A stretch of DNA of 64,000 nucleotides from Buxus sempervirens (Eukaryota; Streptophyta; Magnoliopsida; Buxales; Buxaceae). Below the pieces are notes generated by a model. The model was not told the origin of the DNA, did not search any database, and worked only from the letters and a program-made list of their open reading frames with translations. Positions 47,280 through 58,566 of this stretch are shown piece by piece (position 1 is the first letter of the stretch; each line of letters opens with the position of its first letter). The position numbers and the translations under genes were made by a program. The stretch lies in the NCBI GenBank assembly GCA_947561395.2, contig OX387189.1, positions 19,592,329 to 19,656,328 of the forward strand. The letters run 5' to 3'.

Positions 47280-49140
47280 CTAATTGGCCTTGATCCTTGG
47301 TTTGGTTGTTTTTGGACAGTGATCATTAAGCTAATTTAGAGACACGCTAACCCACAAGTCCTAACAAGACATGCTTGATGTGATCGCAAAAGTGTTGCTC
47401 CCAAGTGTAGGAGTGTCAATTTGAAATACTTGGGTGAGCCCCAAGGTCGATTTCCACAGGGACAAGATGATTAGAAGTAAACTAGAAATGATAAGTGCTG
47501 GAGAAAAAAAAAACAAAATTAACAAAGAGAAATGAATAAATCCAAACATAAACAATCTAATTAAAAAAATACTGGCTATACTACACGAGTAAGATAAATT
47601 GAGGAGAAAACCCAGATCAGGTCACTTATATACATGAAGAAAATTGAAGATGCTAAACTGAATTTTTTTAAACACCCTAAATGGTATTATCTTAGTAACC
47701 TAAAGATGGTTACAATACTCCCAAATCTAATTATCTAAGTAAATCTGAATTACTAAGAAAGAAATCACTTAACAAACTTGGGAGAAACAGAGGTTAAATT
47801 CAAGAGTAAATTTAAGCTAAAAATGAAATAATTCTAAGGTCAAATTAATCAAACACCTGAGCTACAGGTTTTTCTCAATCATGGGCTGTACTCCTCTTCC
47901 ATCTTAGATCCTCTCTTCTACAAATACCAACTCAGTCATGAGATTGGCATTCGGGTGATATCAATGCAAATTTAAACCTAAACCATCTAAGATACCTTAT
48001 GGGAATCAAATCAGATTTGGATAGTGCATCTAATTAGGAAAACCCAATTTATAATTCAAGCATCCATTGTGCTTGATGTCAACAATGGATCATCAATTAA
48101 ATTGAAGAAATCCTATCTTTCTAATAGGAACTGATTTGAAACATAAAAGGATTAAACATGTAAACCAGCATGAAGATCAATGAAGGTAAAGAATACAGCT
48201 CATTTTAGAGCTCCACCTGTGCTCAGGTTCACGTTCACTCACACATAGAGAAGACCATCCATTCGGCCATCATTGACCCCATTAAAATCAGCAATAGAGG
48301 AGAAAAGAAAATTATTACAAGTAGTGTTTAACGACAGAAATAAGGAATAGAGAAACAACTCTAAAAGAAATAATTCTATCCAACATTGCTCAATCAACCA
48401 ATCATGCAATAAAAAAAGAAAACAAAACTAAAATCAATCAATTCAGAATTCATAAGAATGACTGAGAGAAGTCGAGATTGCAGAGGAATAGAGTTTTCTT
48501 CAATGAAAGGAACCAATAAAGAGAACTAAAAAAAACTCCCTGGTTTGTCTCCAATAACCTTTGATCTTAGGTAATGGAAATCACATTGGAAGCAGTCAAT
48601 GCAGCATCTCAACACCGATTGAAAGAACAGAAAAAAAAAATGAAAACTACAGAAGTCAAAACACAACGATCTCCTCCTCTGTTCCAGCTGCCATGCTTAA
48701 GCTGAATACCTCTCCCTTGAACGACCCCTAGCTCTTAAATCCCCTCCAATCCTCATCCTCTAGCTACTCAATGCCCCATTCGTCCATGGCCAATGGTTTC
48801 TGACATTCTGTTCTCCAAATCAGCATGGTCATTAGCCACATCAGCACCAAAGCATTGCTCCTTCAATGTTCTAACTCCCTATTTTACCCCCTGTTAACAA
48901 AACAAAACCAATTAATAGTTGAGGGTAAGAAAGTAAATTGTGACATTTTAAACAAAGAAATCAGATGCATTGCTAACAAAATATTAAGCACAACCAATGC
49001 ATAAATAAGCCTACTAATCCCAAGATAATTTCAATTTAATGTTTAGGCTTTTTTTGTGTATCCCATTGCATAATTAAGCACTTTTATGGGAATTTTCTCT
49101 ATTTTTCACTTCATCAGAAGTGCTTAATTATGCATTTCTA
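47280..49140. mobile_element. Unassigned insertion inside LTR K
   Basis: This stretch has no counterpart in the other family-2 LTRs and separates the 38-39 bp repeats from the LTR 3' part. It starts with phrases such as GTTGCTCCCAAGTGTAGG and GGTCGATTTCCACAGGGAC, which I recall as recurrent in plant repeats without being able to assign them. A perfect 17-bp hairpin lies near its right end. No coding region was found and the borders are approximate. Confidence 0.35.
49067..49134. repeat. Perfect 17-bp inverted repeat
   Basis: Arms TGCATAATTAAGCACTT (49067-49083) and AAGTGCTTAATTATGCA (49118-49134) with a 34-nt spacer. It may mark the terminus of the unassigned insertion. Confidence 0.85.
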
Positions 49141-50089
49141 GCACTTTATCAATGCTTGCAGCATTTGATTGTATTTATTGATTTTGATTTCATGTGGTAT
49201 CTGTTTAAGATATTTGACTTGGAATTACATTTGTATCCGATTGAATTGTTCTGGTTTACATTTGGTACTTTATCTTTGAGTATGTTATCATGATGTTATA
49301 AAATTGCATAAACTGTTCTTATACATGCATGTTTGCTGCTTATTAGGACTTTAAGTCTCATGCGTGTTTTGTTTTATCGGATTTGTTTTCAGATCCACTT
49401 GGTGAGCCACATACCGGGGCAGATATTGAGGGTGAGCTTGAGTATAGGCCAGAGGACTACTTCTACCTATAGTAGGATTCTCTATATGATGTAGTATATT
49501 GAATTCTGGGGAGTTGTAAATGGGATGTAAATATTCTTTTTGGACTTATACTTTTGGGAGATATATTTTGTATATGTTTGTACATTTGGGAAAGAACTTG
49601 TGAACATTTAGTTGCCTTAGTTGTATTTTGTTCACACAAATATCATATCTTTTGGAGTTGTTACACAGATGATCTTTTGTTATATGGAAAATTTTTATTC
49701 CATGCTTCTTTAGCTTATGCACTCTGATGATTACATTGTAATTGCCCAGGTTAATTGTGTTTATTAGGTTCTATTGGGCCCATAAGTAGGTCTCGGGGAC
49801 GGGTCGGTGCCGTGATAGGGCATTCCCGGATCTGGGGCGCTACAATAAATATCATATATTAATAAGGATGGAAAAGAAACTATAGGTGGAAAACGTATGG
49901 GTTGTCTTGCACAAGAAGCTTATCAGGTTTGATCCTTGGAAATTGGCTTACCAAAACTTTATTGTTCGAATTCCATGACAATATAATCTCAACTGCTTGT
50001 AGTTGAAATATAAAAATCGATACTTAATAACAACATTAGTGACACAAGAAATTATTACGCCAATCACTTACCACTCCATTGAGATATGG

Positions 50090-50172
50090 AGTCTTTCTCC
50101 ACTTGGGGCATTGAGTTCAAGATAAACACTTCCCGCGTCATCTTCACACAGGTACCAATGACCACCCCCCAA
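50090..50172 (-). pseudogene. Ulp1 gene, catalytic histidine exon
   Basis: Reads GGGHWYLC, then, after a shift equal to loss of one GT pair, VKMTREVFILNSMPQVEKD before a donor GTAAGT. HWYL holds the C48 His (50158-50160); the Asp position reads Asn in ILNSMP. Upstream exons at about 50340-50240 (QPTMNRALPKLGEQFDGEYL), about 50510-50430 and about 50690-50590 belong to the same domain and contain stops. Confidence 0.75.
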
Positions 50173-50779
50173 TATGGGGAAAAATAATTGCATACAAAGA
50201 TATTTATCAGCCCTACCCTATTAAAAGATCCCAATAATAATGGTAACTTAAGATTACCATTTGGGCGTTGGCCATATTCAGTAGGTACTCCCCATCAAAT
50301 TGCTCCCCAAGTTTAGGTAGTGCTCGGTTCATTGTTGGCTGGGAAAAAGCCTGTAAAGTTATAATATAAGTTAAACAAGTGTATTATTGACCTTGTCAAA
50401 TGTTTTTTAAGAATGTCGTAGTAATTACCGCAATATCCGATTTGAAGAAGAAACGGGTGCCTCCAACCCACTTCTGACATTAATTGAGCACCCGCATGTA
50501 GGTGTCCATGACCTACATAGAAAAAAATAAACTCTAAAAATCCAAATATTTATGTGATATGAGAAGATACCCAACTTGTTAGACTCCTACCCAGTTGGAT
50601 ATTCATTCGTTTGGTTGCATACACCTCAACTCCATGCGAAGAACGAAGGTGTCAATGAACTTCACCAAAACTTTCCTACATATATATTCCACAAAGAAAC
50701 GGTCAAACCATATGCAAAAATTTACAAAGAAACAAAACAACCAACATATTTATGCGAAATTAAGTACTCTTCATTGAGG

Positions 50780-52035
50780 CCCTTATAGAATTCATTTTCG
50801 TAAATGCCACGTTCAACAACCAACGAATGTCTAGTTGAAGATTCCTCCACTGGTTGGATTTCCTACAAGTGAATCAATAATTTCAAAAAATTAATATATG
50901 TCTATCAACCTAATGTTAACCGAAAAACAAAAAACAATTCCGTTAGAAAAATCAGGAGTATACATACATACCAATGGGCTGATGGTCTCTTTTGCAATGT
51001 TCAGATCTGGCACAATTGCCTCTGTAGGTTGAACATGGCCAGATGGTTCCTGAAATATGTTTGATATAAGTCACAGGATCTTTACATTGATGATTTTGTT
51101 GTTTAATCTACTATAGTAAAGTTCTATATGAAAGGTTGACATGCAATTATATAGTACTTATATTTTGCATTGGCCTCTTGGTATTGACTGATTGCATTCT
51201 CTTTAAGGTCCTCCTCTTCTCTTTCTCCACAGTGAAGGTTGTGTAAGGAGTCCTTGTTGTCTTGCTCCGCAGTTTCTTACGTTTCAATATCGGTGCTTCA
51301 ACAGGTTGAAATGGAATGACTGACCTTTCATATTCTCCCGAAGTCGAATCCGGGATACATTCAGCCATCTTCCATCACCGACACTGTGCAAGGGCCCTCT
51401 GGTGGAGAAGCAACGTTGGCTGGAACTTCAAATGGTTCCTGTGGATACTGAGGTGGAGTGTAGGTTCGGTAGCCACGTGTATATCCAAGAAGCTCCAAGA
51501 CCATCTCTTTTAATTCTGCTCCCCCTCCTTGAAGATTGCTTATCATCGACTTCAATTCCTCCCCCTAAACCAATCAAGCAAGAAACATTTGCATTTCTAT
51601 AAGATCTGGAACTTATGATGAATAATTAAAAAAAACTAATTCCATTACCTCCTCCTGCAGGGCCTTAAATTTTGGGGATTCAACTATCTCACGCTGAAGG
51701 GCAGCAACCACCTTCGTTAGCTTCTTCTTCACTGCCCTCAATTCATCCCCCTGAAACGATCAAGCAAGTAAAATTTATGTTGATGTAGGTATAATGAATA
51801 ATGAGTACCCCCTCTGGGAAAAAAATACAATATAATATAATATACCTTCTTTTCCTTTGATTTATCAGATTCTGGAACATGTTCATATTCAATATGTTTT
51901 GGAACATTCATGTCCTTTTCCTTCTCTTCTTTCTCTTTCTAGTGCATCACCATCACTCCACATGATGATGCGAAGAGCTTCTACAGCAGCGTGTATCGCG
52001 GCCCCATCCAAGCATAAATGCTCATAATAGAAAAT
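50780..52035 (-). pseudogene. Ulp1 gene, middle hinge exons
   Basis: Several exons with GT-AG borders: 52035-51846 (YYEHLCLDGAAIHAAVEALR, then a charged Lys/Glu stretch after a shift), 51750-51649 (GDELRAVKKKLTKVVAALQR, a heptad helix), 51564-about 51160 (GEELKSMISNLQGGG, a Pro-rich part and a basic LKRKKLRSKTTRTP stretch), 51049-50972 (EPSGHVQPTEAIVPDLNIAK) and about 50864-50780. A basic patch and helices between the N-terminal domain and the protease are typical for these genes. Confidence 0.7.
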
Positions 52036-52113
52036 CTGCAATTGAGTAAACATTTCTTGTATTAAAATTTACGCATATCAAATAAATGAAATCTGTGTAT
52101 AACAATAAATTAC

Positions 52114-52394
52114 CTTTAAAAAAAGCAAACAACCACCAACATATTGTTGGTGCTTCTCCTTGTATCGACGGATCGAGGCAACGAGCCAAACGAGAACCAA
52201 CTTTGACCAATTGAGATTGGGGAGTTTCTCCGTATCTATTAGAAGATTTAAGAACTTTGGACTTGCCTCCAGTTTAGCTTGAGGGCATAAAAATGAGCCC
52301 AATGAGAAAAATACAAAAAGCCTCTTGAAATCTTCTTCCCCCATCTCCTTCTCTTTCAGTCTTCTCTCCATCTGTTCTAAATGTATCTTACCAT
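52114..52394 (-). pseudogene. PMD-like domain, distal half
   Basis: Open frame reading KIHLEQMERRLKEKEMGEED, then FKRLFVFFSLGSFLCPQAKL, LNWSKLVLVWLV and HQQYVGGCLLFLK before a donor GTAATT. The pattern FxRxFxxFxxxxxLxPxxxxxxS and the YVGGCLLFL helix are usual in plant Ulp1-transposon N-termini. It joins the 55700-56034 piece in frame when LTR F is removed. Confidence 0.8.
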
Positions 52395-53006
52395 TGTAAG
52401 CACCTCATTTTTGCGCCCCCGGAAGTGCCGGAATTGCGAAACCCTAGCAGAAAAGTCAAACCCTTAGGGGACAAAAGTTGACTTTTTAATCAAGTGATAA
52501 TTGGCTACCTCAATGGATAGAGAATCCCGACACGGTTCCAACGCAACTGAGTTTGCAGGAATCGGAGCTCGAATGAAGGATTTGCAGGCCGGTTAAACTT
52601 GAAGGGGAGTCGAAAGTTGACTTTCTACTAAACCCAGAATCAACTGCTAAATCCTATCCCAAAGGATAGAGGCCTTCGACACGGTTCTAATGCAACTGAG
52701 TTTGCCCAAATCGGAGTCCGGATGAGGAAGATATGAGCAGTTGAAGTTCTAGGGCAGCAGAAACCGGAAAACTGCACACGTGGCAAAAGGCTGCACACGT
52801 GGCGAGAGGCGCAAGAAAATATCTCGGGGGGCAATCTGTGAATATCCAAACATGCAAAATATCTCAGGGACTAAATCAAAAATTCGCAGGGACCAAATCT
52901 GTGAATATCCAAGTGTATCGGAGCAATCTGCGAATATCCAGGGGGCAAATCCGTAAATATCCGATTTGTATCCGTCCGTATATGTCAGATACACACTTCT
53001 TTCTTC

Positions 53007-53220
53007 ATATCCGACATATATTGCCGGATATAAAAGATTTGCCCACGAGATTCGCGCAGATTCGCAGACAGATACGTGCAGAAAATTAAAATTTTGAAAT
53101 AATTGTGTTTGTATGTCGGATACAAAGGAAGTGCAGTGTATCCGACATAATATGCCGGATACAAAGGAAGTGTAGTGTATCCGACATTAAATGCCGGATA
53201 CAAAAATTTTTCTATAAAAG
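53007..53220 (+). promoter_or_regulatory. TATA box and three upstream hairpins, LTR F
   Basis: Hairpins: ATATCCGAC/GCCGGATAT (53007-53031), TGTATCCGAC/GCCGGATACA (53137-53163) and TGTATCCGAC/GCCGGATACA (53176-53202). Each has one mismatch in the arms and a 7-nt loop (ATATATT, ATAATAT, ATTAAAT). The last ends 10 bp before TATA (53213-53220). The loops differ while the arms are kept. Confidence 0.75.
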
Positions 53221-54509
53221 GGCAACAGCAGCCCCATTTGGGGGGTTGGCTTTTCTTTTCTGTTTTCCCCCTCTTCTGCCCCTTTTCACCTGCTCCGAAA
53301 TTCCTTCCTCTTGCCCCCCTTTGGCTCCCCAAACCCTTCAAACACCACCTTCAAACACCACCTCAAGTGCTGTTCCGGTCTAAGAGGAGGTTAAGGAACA
53401 TCCTAAACCCCTTTTCAAGCCCAAAGGTGAGCTTCTTCCTGGCATTTATTTCACATATGTCAATTTTGGATGATTTGAGACATGCTCATAAGAAGTGATA
53501 TTTCTGTTATGTGTGATTGCATAGTTTCTTTTTTTCTTTCCCTCTCCTTTCTTATCACTTTAATAGTGGATACTCCCATGAGGTTGTTCGAATGAAAGAG
53601 GGAGTAAGGGCATAGTTTACAGTACCATAAGGTTGCTGTTTATATCACTGCCATCTTCTTTCCATTTGATAGGGGAACATGTCCCCCTAAAATTTTTTCT
53701 AATGTACCCCTTTATGTAACCCCCCACTTTCCTTTCTTTGGCTCTTTAAGTTGAAGTGCATGGATGAAGTTAGTATGATCTTGCTGTAAGTTACAACTGA
53801 TGTATGTTAAATTAGGCCTTTATTTTTGTATGCATATATCTTAGTTGCCGTCTTGTGCATGCCGGAATACACCCTCATTTGAAATGTGTCTTTCCTCATC
53901 TTTAGGAACATACAAATGTCTTACTTGTCTTGCTGTTTTCATATGCCTTGTCATGACTTATTATCCTCTTCTAACCACTTTTCTTACCAACATGAAATTA
54001 TCCCATTTAGCTTTATAAAAGTTCCATGATTGTATCCATGTTTCCTCCCATTAGAATAATATCCACATGCTTTGCATTTTCCATTGTTCAAATGTATTCT
54101 TACATGCATGAGAGTATTCTTACATGCATGAGTCTGTAAGTGCGATAGATCCCTGCATATGCATTTTTGATATTGGTTTGGTTCCTTAAAGTTGGTGCTT
54201 CGGATCCTTTTGTTGGGTAGTCTTCTTGTGCATATAGTGGAATGTTTATTCGTTAAATTGAAAAAGGCCAAAACAGGGACACATGGACCTTGTTTAGCCA
54301 TCAAATATGGTTCAAGTTGGAGGCAGTCACCCATCCCTTCTTCCCTTCTCTTTGTTGTGAAGCCTTCAAAAAGACCAAAAATGAGGGTTTTCCCCCCTCT
54401 TCTCTGACTACTGTGGGCCCACATAGGGGCCCACCCAACCCTGGAACATCCTAGAAGACCCAGAAACCCAAGCCCATTGGCAAAATCTGAAAATACCATT
54501 TGTTTAGTT

Positions 54510-54626
54510 GGTCCGACAACTCAGGTCGGATCAACATGGCCTTCTTTGTATCCGACCATCATGGTCGGATACAAGTAGCTTTGTTTGTAGCCGACAACTA
54601 AGGTCGGCTACCAACTAAGGTCGGCT
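54510..54626. promoter_or_regulatory. Hairpin cluster 2 of LTR F
   Basis: TCCGAC/GTCGGA (54512-54530, loop AACTCAG), TTGTATCCGACCA/TGGTCGGATACAA (54546-54574) and GTAGCCGAC/GTCGGCTAC (54587-54611, loop AACTAAG), followed by a partial duplicate. The arms are perfect. Confidence 0.75.
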
Positions 54627-55693
54627 ACACTGTTGAAATGCCTGTTTCCATATTTCATAGTCTTGTGCAATTTTTAAGCTTTATTTGATCAATCTGGATG
54701 AACCAGAAGGGTTTCCGGGTCAACCAGAGACCCAAGATGGGCCACGGACCGACTCGGTCAAATTTGATTTCCAGTGGGCCTTCCAACGGGGCCCACCAAG
54801 CCTGACAAACTTACTTTTGCTAAGTCAAGATAATCTAATTGAATGAGTGGGCCACACCATTGGAGGCCTACCAAAGCCCAACTTGGGAAGCATGATGCTT
54901 AGATTTAGGCATGGTTTGGCCGAGACCACGGGTAGGGCCTATCGGGCCCACTAAGCCCATTGAACCCAACAAAGATTAGGGCACCCAAGCCCTAACTCAG
55001 GAAGTCTTGGGCTTTCAAGCCCAAGCCCAGGCAAAGGGCCCCAAGCCCAAAGCTTGGCCCATTTTGGCACAGTTAATCAAGATAACTCAAAATACTCGGC
55101 AACCAATGGTGTGGCTCGCTCAGGGGCCCACAAAGCAATCCTGGCCCACTTTGCATGAAAATCACTGAATTTCCAACTTGAACATCAAATAAAATCAAAT
55201 TCACTTGAACCAAAGCCCAAAGGGCCTCTCAGGCTAGACTGAGGCCCACCAAGGGACACGTGGGCTTAGCCAAGCCCACCAAGGCATCCGCAGGCCTTCC
55301 AACGGGGCCTGCCCTATCAGACTCAGATCACTCTAAGCTAAGAAGATAAAATCAAGTAAAGGGACCCACACCACTTTGGCGGTCCCGCCAGACTCAATCA
55401 AATGTGCATGCTGGAATAGGAACCGGGTGAGAAACCAAATTGACTCAAACCAGGATGGGACCCGTCATCCGACGGGGTGGACTGGGGTGTCTACGGACTT
55501 CCCCAGACTGCAACCGTGACCTTACTTAGAATCTCAAGCCGCAGACCATTAGATTAAGCAAACTTAGGCACCCAAGTGTCTGCCTGCACCCCATCAGGCA
55601 GTGGCGACTCTAATTTCCCATTTTACCCATCCGGAGGCACCCGCACGATTCGCGTGCGGCCCGCCGTGTGCGATTTCCCATGCGCACAACCAT

Positions 55694-56034
55694 CTTTATC
55701 ACAATACATTCTCCTTAATTCTGTGAGGTCTCTTTCCACATCTTCGATTTCTATGTTCTCTTTTGGCAGAGGGCAACCCCAATATCTCCTCAACATCAAG
55801 AAGTGATATATTAAACCTCCTTCCACTTACTACAAGGCAACATTCATAAGGATTAAATGAAGCCAATAAGGATACAATGTCGCCCTTATAACAGTGTTTA
55901 ATCTTCATATCAAGAAGGCTTCCAAACCCAATTGCCCTAACAGCTAACGTCTGGAAATCGTTCAACCCTTCGATAATTTTGTGCAATCGTTGAGGCGTAC
56001 ATCTGTTGCAAACTTCTTTCCCACTTGTTGCCAT
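55694..56034 (-). pseudogene. PMD-like domain, proximal half with start codon
   Basis: From ATG 56032-56034 it reads MATSGKEVCNRCTPQRLHKI, LNDFQTLAVRAIGFGSLLDM, NPYECCLVVSGRRFNISLLD and VEEILGLP. After a frame change near 55790 it reads KENIEIEDVERDLTELRRMY to the LTR F border. The core LxxFQxxAVRxIGFGSLLxM and DVxxILGLP pattern is usual for N-termini of plant Ulp1 transposon proteins (plant mobile domain or DUF1985-like; the exact Pfam name is uncertain). Confidence 0.8.
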
Positions 56035-56129
56035 TTATCTACAAATAAATAGACAAATTGATAAAAAACTTTGCAATGTGAGTGTTTAAATGTGCCATCT
56101 ATAAAATCAAAATGTAATTAGAAATACTC

Positions 56130-56195
56130 CTTAGGTACCCCACAAATAAGCCTTTTGTACCCCGCAAATAAGCATTGGGTACCCACAAATAGGCC
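56130..56195 (+). repeat. GGTACC-core array, right side of the Ulp1 gene
   Basis: Units CCTTAGGTACCCCACAAATA, AGCCTTTTGTACCCCGCAAA and AAGCATTGGGTACCCACAAA, C-rich on plus, so inverted relative to the array left of the gene (32990-33310). LTR G interrupts it. Confidence 0.85.
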
Positions 56196-57237
56196 TGTGC
56201 GCGCGTGGGAAACGCGGCACGGGGTAATTCGGAGTCGCCACCGCCTGATGGGGTGCAGGCGGACACCTGGGTGCCTAACCTTGTCTATTTAGGGCTTTTG
56301 GTCTGCGGCTTTGAGATTCTAAGTTTGGTTCTCGGTTGCGGTCTGGGGAAGTCCGTAGACACCCCAGTCCACCCCGTCGGATGACGGGTCCCGTGGGTTC
56401 CCTGGTTTGAGTCAGCTCACTATTTGGCCTTCACCCGATTCCTAATCCAGCATGCGATTTTAGATTAAGTCTTTGTCGGGAACACCTGAGTTGGTGTGGG
56501 TCCCTTTAGTTGATTTTATCTTTGCTTACTTGAATTGTTTGAGTCTGATTGGGTGGGCCCCGTTGGAAGGCCCACGGTGTCCTTGGTGGGCTTGGGTAAG
56601 CCCGTGTACCCTTGGTGGGCCTCTGTCTAGCCCTAGGAGGCCCTGCGGGCTTTGGATAATGAATTGATTTTACTTAGGTTTGGATTAAGTGTTTTCTTAT
56701 GCAAAAGGTGGGCTGGATTGGTTTGTGGGCCCCTTAGGTGGGCCCACGTGGTGGCCAAGTAAGTTTAGTTTATCTTATTTAATTTTGCCAAAGCGGGCTG
56801 GTCACTGGGCTTGGGGCCCGTGATCCAGACTTTGGGCTTGAAAGCCCAGTGCTTCGAAGTTTAGGGCTTGCACCCTAACTCTGTTCGGTGAGCGGGCTTT
56901 GGCAGGCCCGACAGGCCCTAGCCCTTGGTCTCGGCCAAACCAGGCAGTTCATGCACTTATTTCACATAGCAAGGTTTGGGTGGGCCGCATTGAGTTTGGC
57001 CCAACCGGTTCAATTAATTCATTTTACTTTAACTCGTTTAATTGCATGCTTTCGGGTTCATTGGGCTTTGTGGGCCCCGTTGGAAGGCCCACGGGTGTGC
57101 CAAGTTGGACCGGCGGTCCAAGTCCCAACTTGGGTTTCCGGGTGGCCCGGAAACCCTATCGGTTTATCTGGTTTGATTCAAAGTACTCCCAAATTCGGCA
57201 AGACATCAAGAGAACACAAAAAAAGCACATTTCTGTG

Positions 57238-57385
57238 TGTATCCGGCAACTCAGGCCGGATACACTTGGTCTGCAGGTGATCCGGCCAGAGTAGCCGGAT
57301 ACTCAAGGGCCATGGGTTATCCGGCCTGAGTGACCGGACACACCCAGGCCCCAGGTGATCCGGCCTAAGTTGCCGGATCACACTG
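57238..57385. promoter_or_regulatory. Hairpin cluster 2 of LTR G
   Basis: TGTATCCGGC (57238-57247) and GCCGGATACA (57255-57264) with loop AACTCAG are perfect and identical to the first hairpin of cluster 1. Others with GATCCGGCC/AGCCGGAT, ATCCGGCC/ACCGGA and GTGATCCGGC/GCCGGATCAC follow to 57385. Confidence 0.75.
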
Positions 57386-58439
57386 AAATGGCCATTTTTG
57401 AGTCCTGCCACTGGGGATTGATTCTAGGGGGTTCCTAGGGGCTTTTGAGGTTTCGTGGGTCCCTGGGTGGGCCCACGTATGTTCAGGTTTGGGAGAAGCC
57501 ACATTTGGCTTCTCCTTCTCGGATTTTTCAGCACACATCAATGGGGAAGGAGGGGGTGATGGAGCATACTCGCATGCATACAAAATTTTAACTAAATAGT
57601 AGGAGGATTAGGGGAGGCAGACATCCACACATAAATCACAGCCATTTCGTGGGCTTGTCATGCTTCGCATCTCTCATGGCAGCAAAATCAAGGAGGAAGG
57701 ATACTAAGTAATCATGCACAGCAAAGAGAATAATAAATAAAAAAACAAGGAAAAGAGAGAATCACACATATTACCCACGAATTCTAGCAAGACTAAGAAC
57801 CAAATGCCTCATGCCTAACCCATGAAAGCTTAAAGAAGGGAAGGAAAAAGGGGATTTTTATGGGGTACATTAGATTAAAAATGGGAGAAATACTCTCCTC
57901 TCCTTAAAGCTTCCTAACAATGGACTAAACCGCCATGCATGAGCACCGAAAGGGTGCAAAAACTGAGCTCTCCTGACTCCCAAGGAGAGCTCACGTGAAC
58001 TTCTTATTGATGATGGCTTCGTGCCATGAAAAAGAAACCCAAAAGCATGCATACAACACATGAAAACCAGCCCATGCAGAACAAGGAAGATAAGAAGAAG
58101 AAAATACCGCCAAAAATCCAGATTTAATATATGATAAACACAAGACAGTGAGGAGCCTTACCTTAGGTTTTAAAACCTCTTTGGGGGTGTGTCGGCACTT
58201 CCTTTTGGCTTGGATATTTTGCTGGAACTCCTCCTCTCGTCAGTAACAGCAGCAGCTCCTCCTTGTTTTAACAAGTAAGTGGAAAGGGAGAGGAAGGCAA
58301 AGGCTTTTGGGTAGCTTTTGGGGTGAAATGGTGAGGTTATGAAGGGCAAAGGAGGCAAAGTTCTCGTGGGAAAAAGTGGGAGGGGGAAGCTCAAAGCAGC
58401 AAAGGAACAGCCAACCCCGGAAATGAGCTGCTGGTTTGC

Positions 58440-58566
58440 TATTTATAGAGAACTTAATGTATCCGGCAACTCAGGCCGGATACAGTAAGGCTTCCCCTTA
58501 TCCGGCCCTCATGGCCGGATACACTAAGGCTCCTTTGTATCCGGTCTTCAAGTCCGGATACAAAAC
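58440..58566 (-). promoter_or_regulatory. TATA box and three upstream hairpins, LTR G
   Basis: TGTATCCGGC/GCCGGATACA (58458-58484, loop AACTCAG), TATCCGGC/GCCGGATA (58499-58521, loop CCTCATG) and TGTATCCGG/CCGGATACA (about 58537-58563). They start about 10 bp upstream of TATA (58440-58449, minus sense), at the same spacing as in LTR F. Confidence 0.75.

Larger units (their letters stand above)
36299..49844 (+). mobile_element. Solo LTR, family 2 (LTR K), with nested insertions
   Basis: Begins TGTAAAACCCCGACC at 36299 and ends CTGGGGCGCTACA at 49844. The flanks ATAAA (36294-36298 and 49845-49849) are a perfect TSD. It spans 13,546 bp but holds LTR C (with D inside) and LTR E. Without these and their TSD copies it is about 5.6 kb, of which 47280-49140 is probably another insertion. 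A TATA box TATATAAAAG is at 37421-37430. A GC-rich cluster at 37980-38240 includes TAATCGCCC and GGGCGATTA separated by CT. It lies in an intron of the Ulp1 gene between the His and Cys exons. Confidence 0.85.
52395..55688 (+). mobile_element. Solo LTR, family 1 (LTR F), in the PMD-like exon
   Basis: Begins TGTAAGCACCTCATTTTTGC and ends CGATTTCCCATGCGCACA. The flanks ACCAT (52390-52394 and 55689-55693) are a perfect TSD. Length 3294 bp. A TATA box TATAAAAG is at 53213-53220. The 3' part has the CTGCACCCCATCAGGCAG and GTGGCGACTC blocks. No retroelement genes. Confidence 0.9.
33665..56034 (-). pseudogene. Ulp1 (C48) protease transposon gene with PMD-like N-terminus
   Basis: One minus-strand gene, cut into pieces by LTRs F, K and 3. 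Order from its 5' end: plant-mobile-domain-like N-terminus (56034-55700, resumed at 52394-52114); hinge and heptad exons (52035-51846, 51750-51649, 51564-about 51160, 51049-50972, about 50864-50780); Ulp1 protease exons with the catalytic His in GHWYLC (50158-50160) and the catalytic Cys in NDCGVFAMKFADY (36254-36256); and the last exon (36102-36062, resumed 33727-33665). Removing each LTR plus one TSD copy rejoins the reading frame in the F and LTR 3 exons. Own damage: stops at about 50615 and 50480, a 2-base loss after HWYLC, and shifts near 55800, 51930 and 51370. Ulp1 genes cleave SUMO-type tags; plant MULEs often carry them with unknown purpose. GGTACC arrays in inverted orientation flank it. 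Confidence 0.85.
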
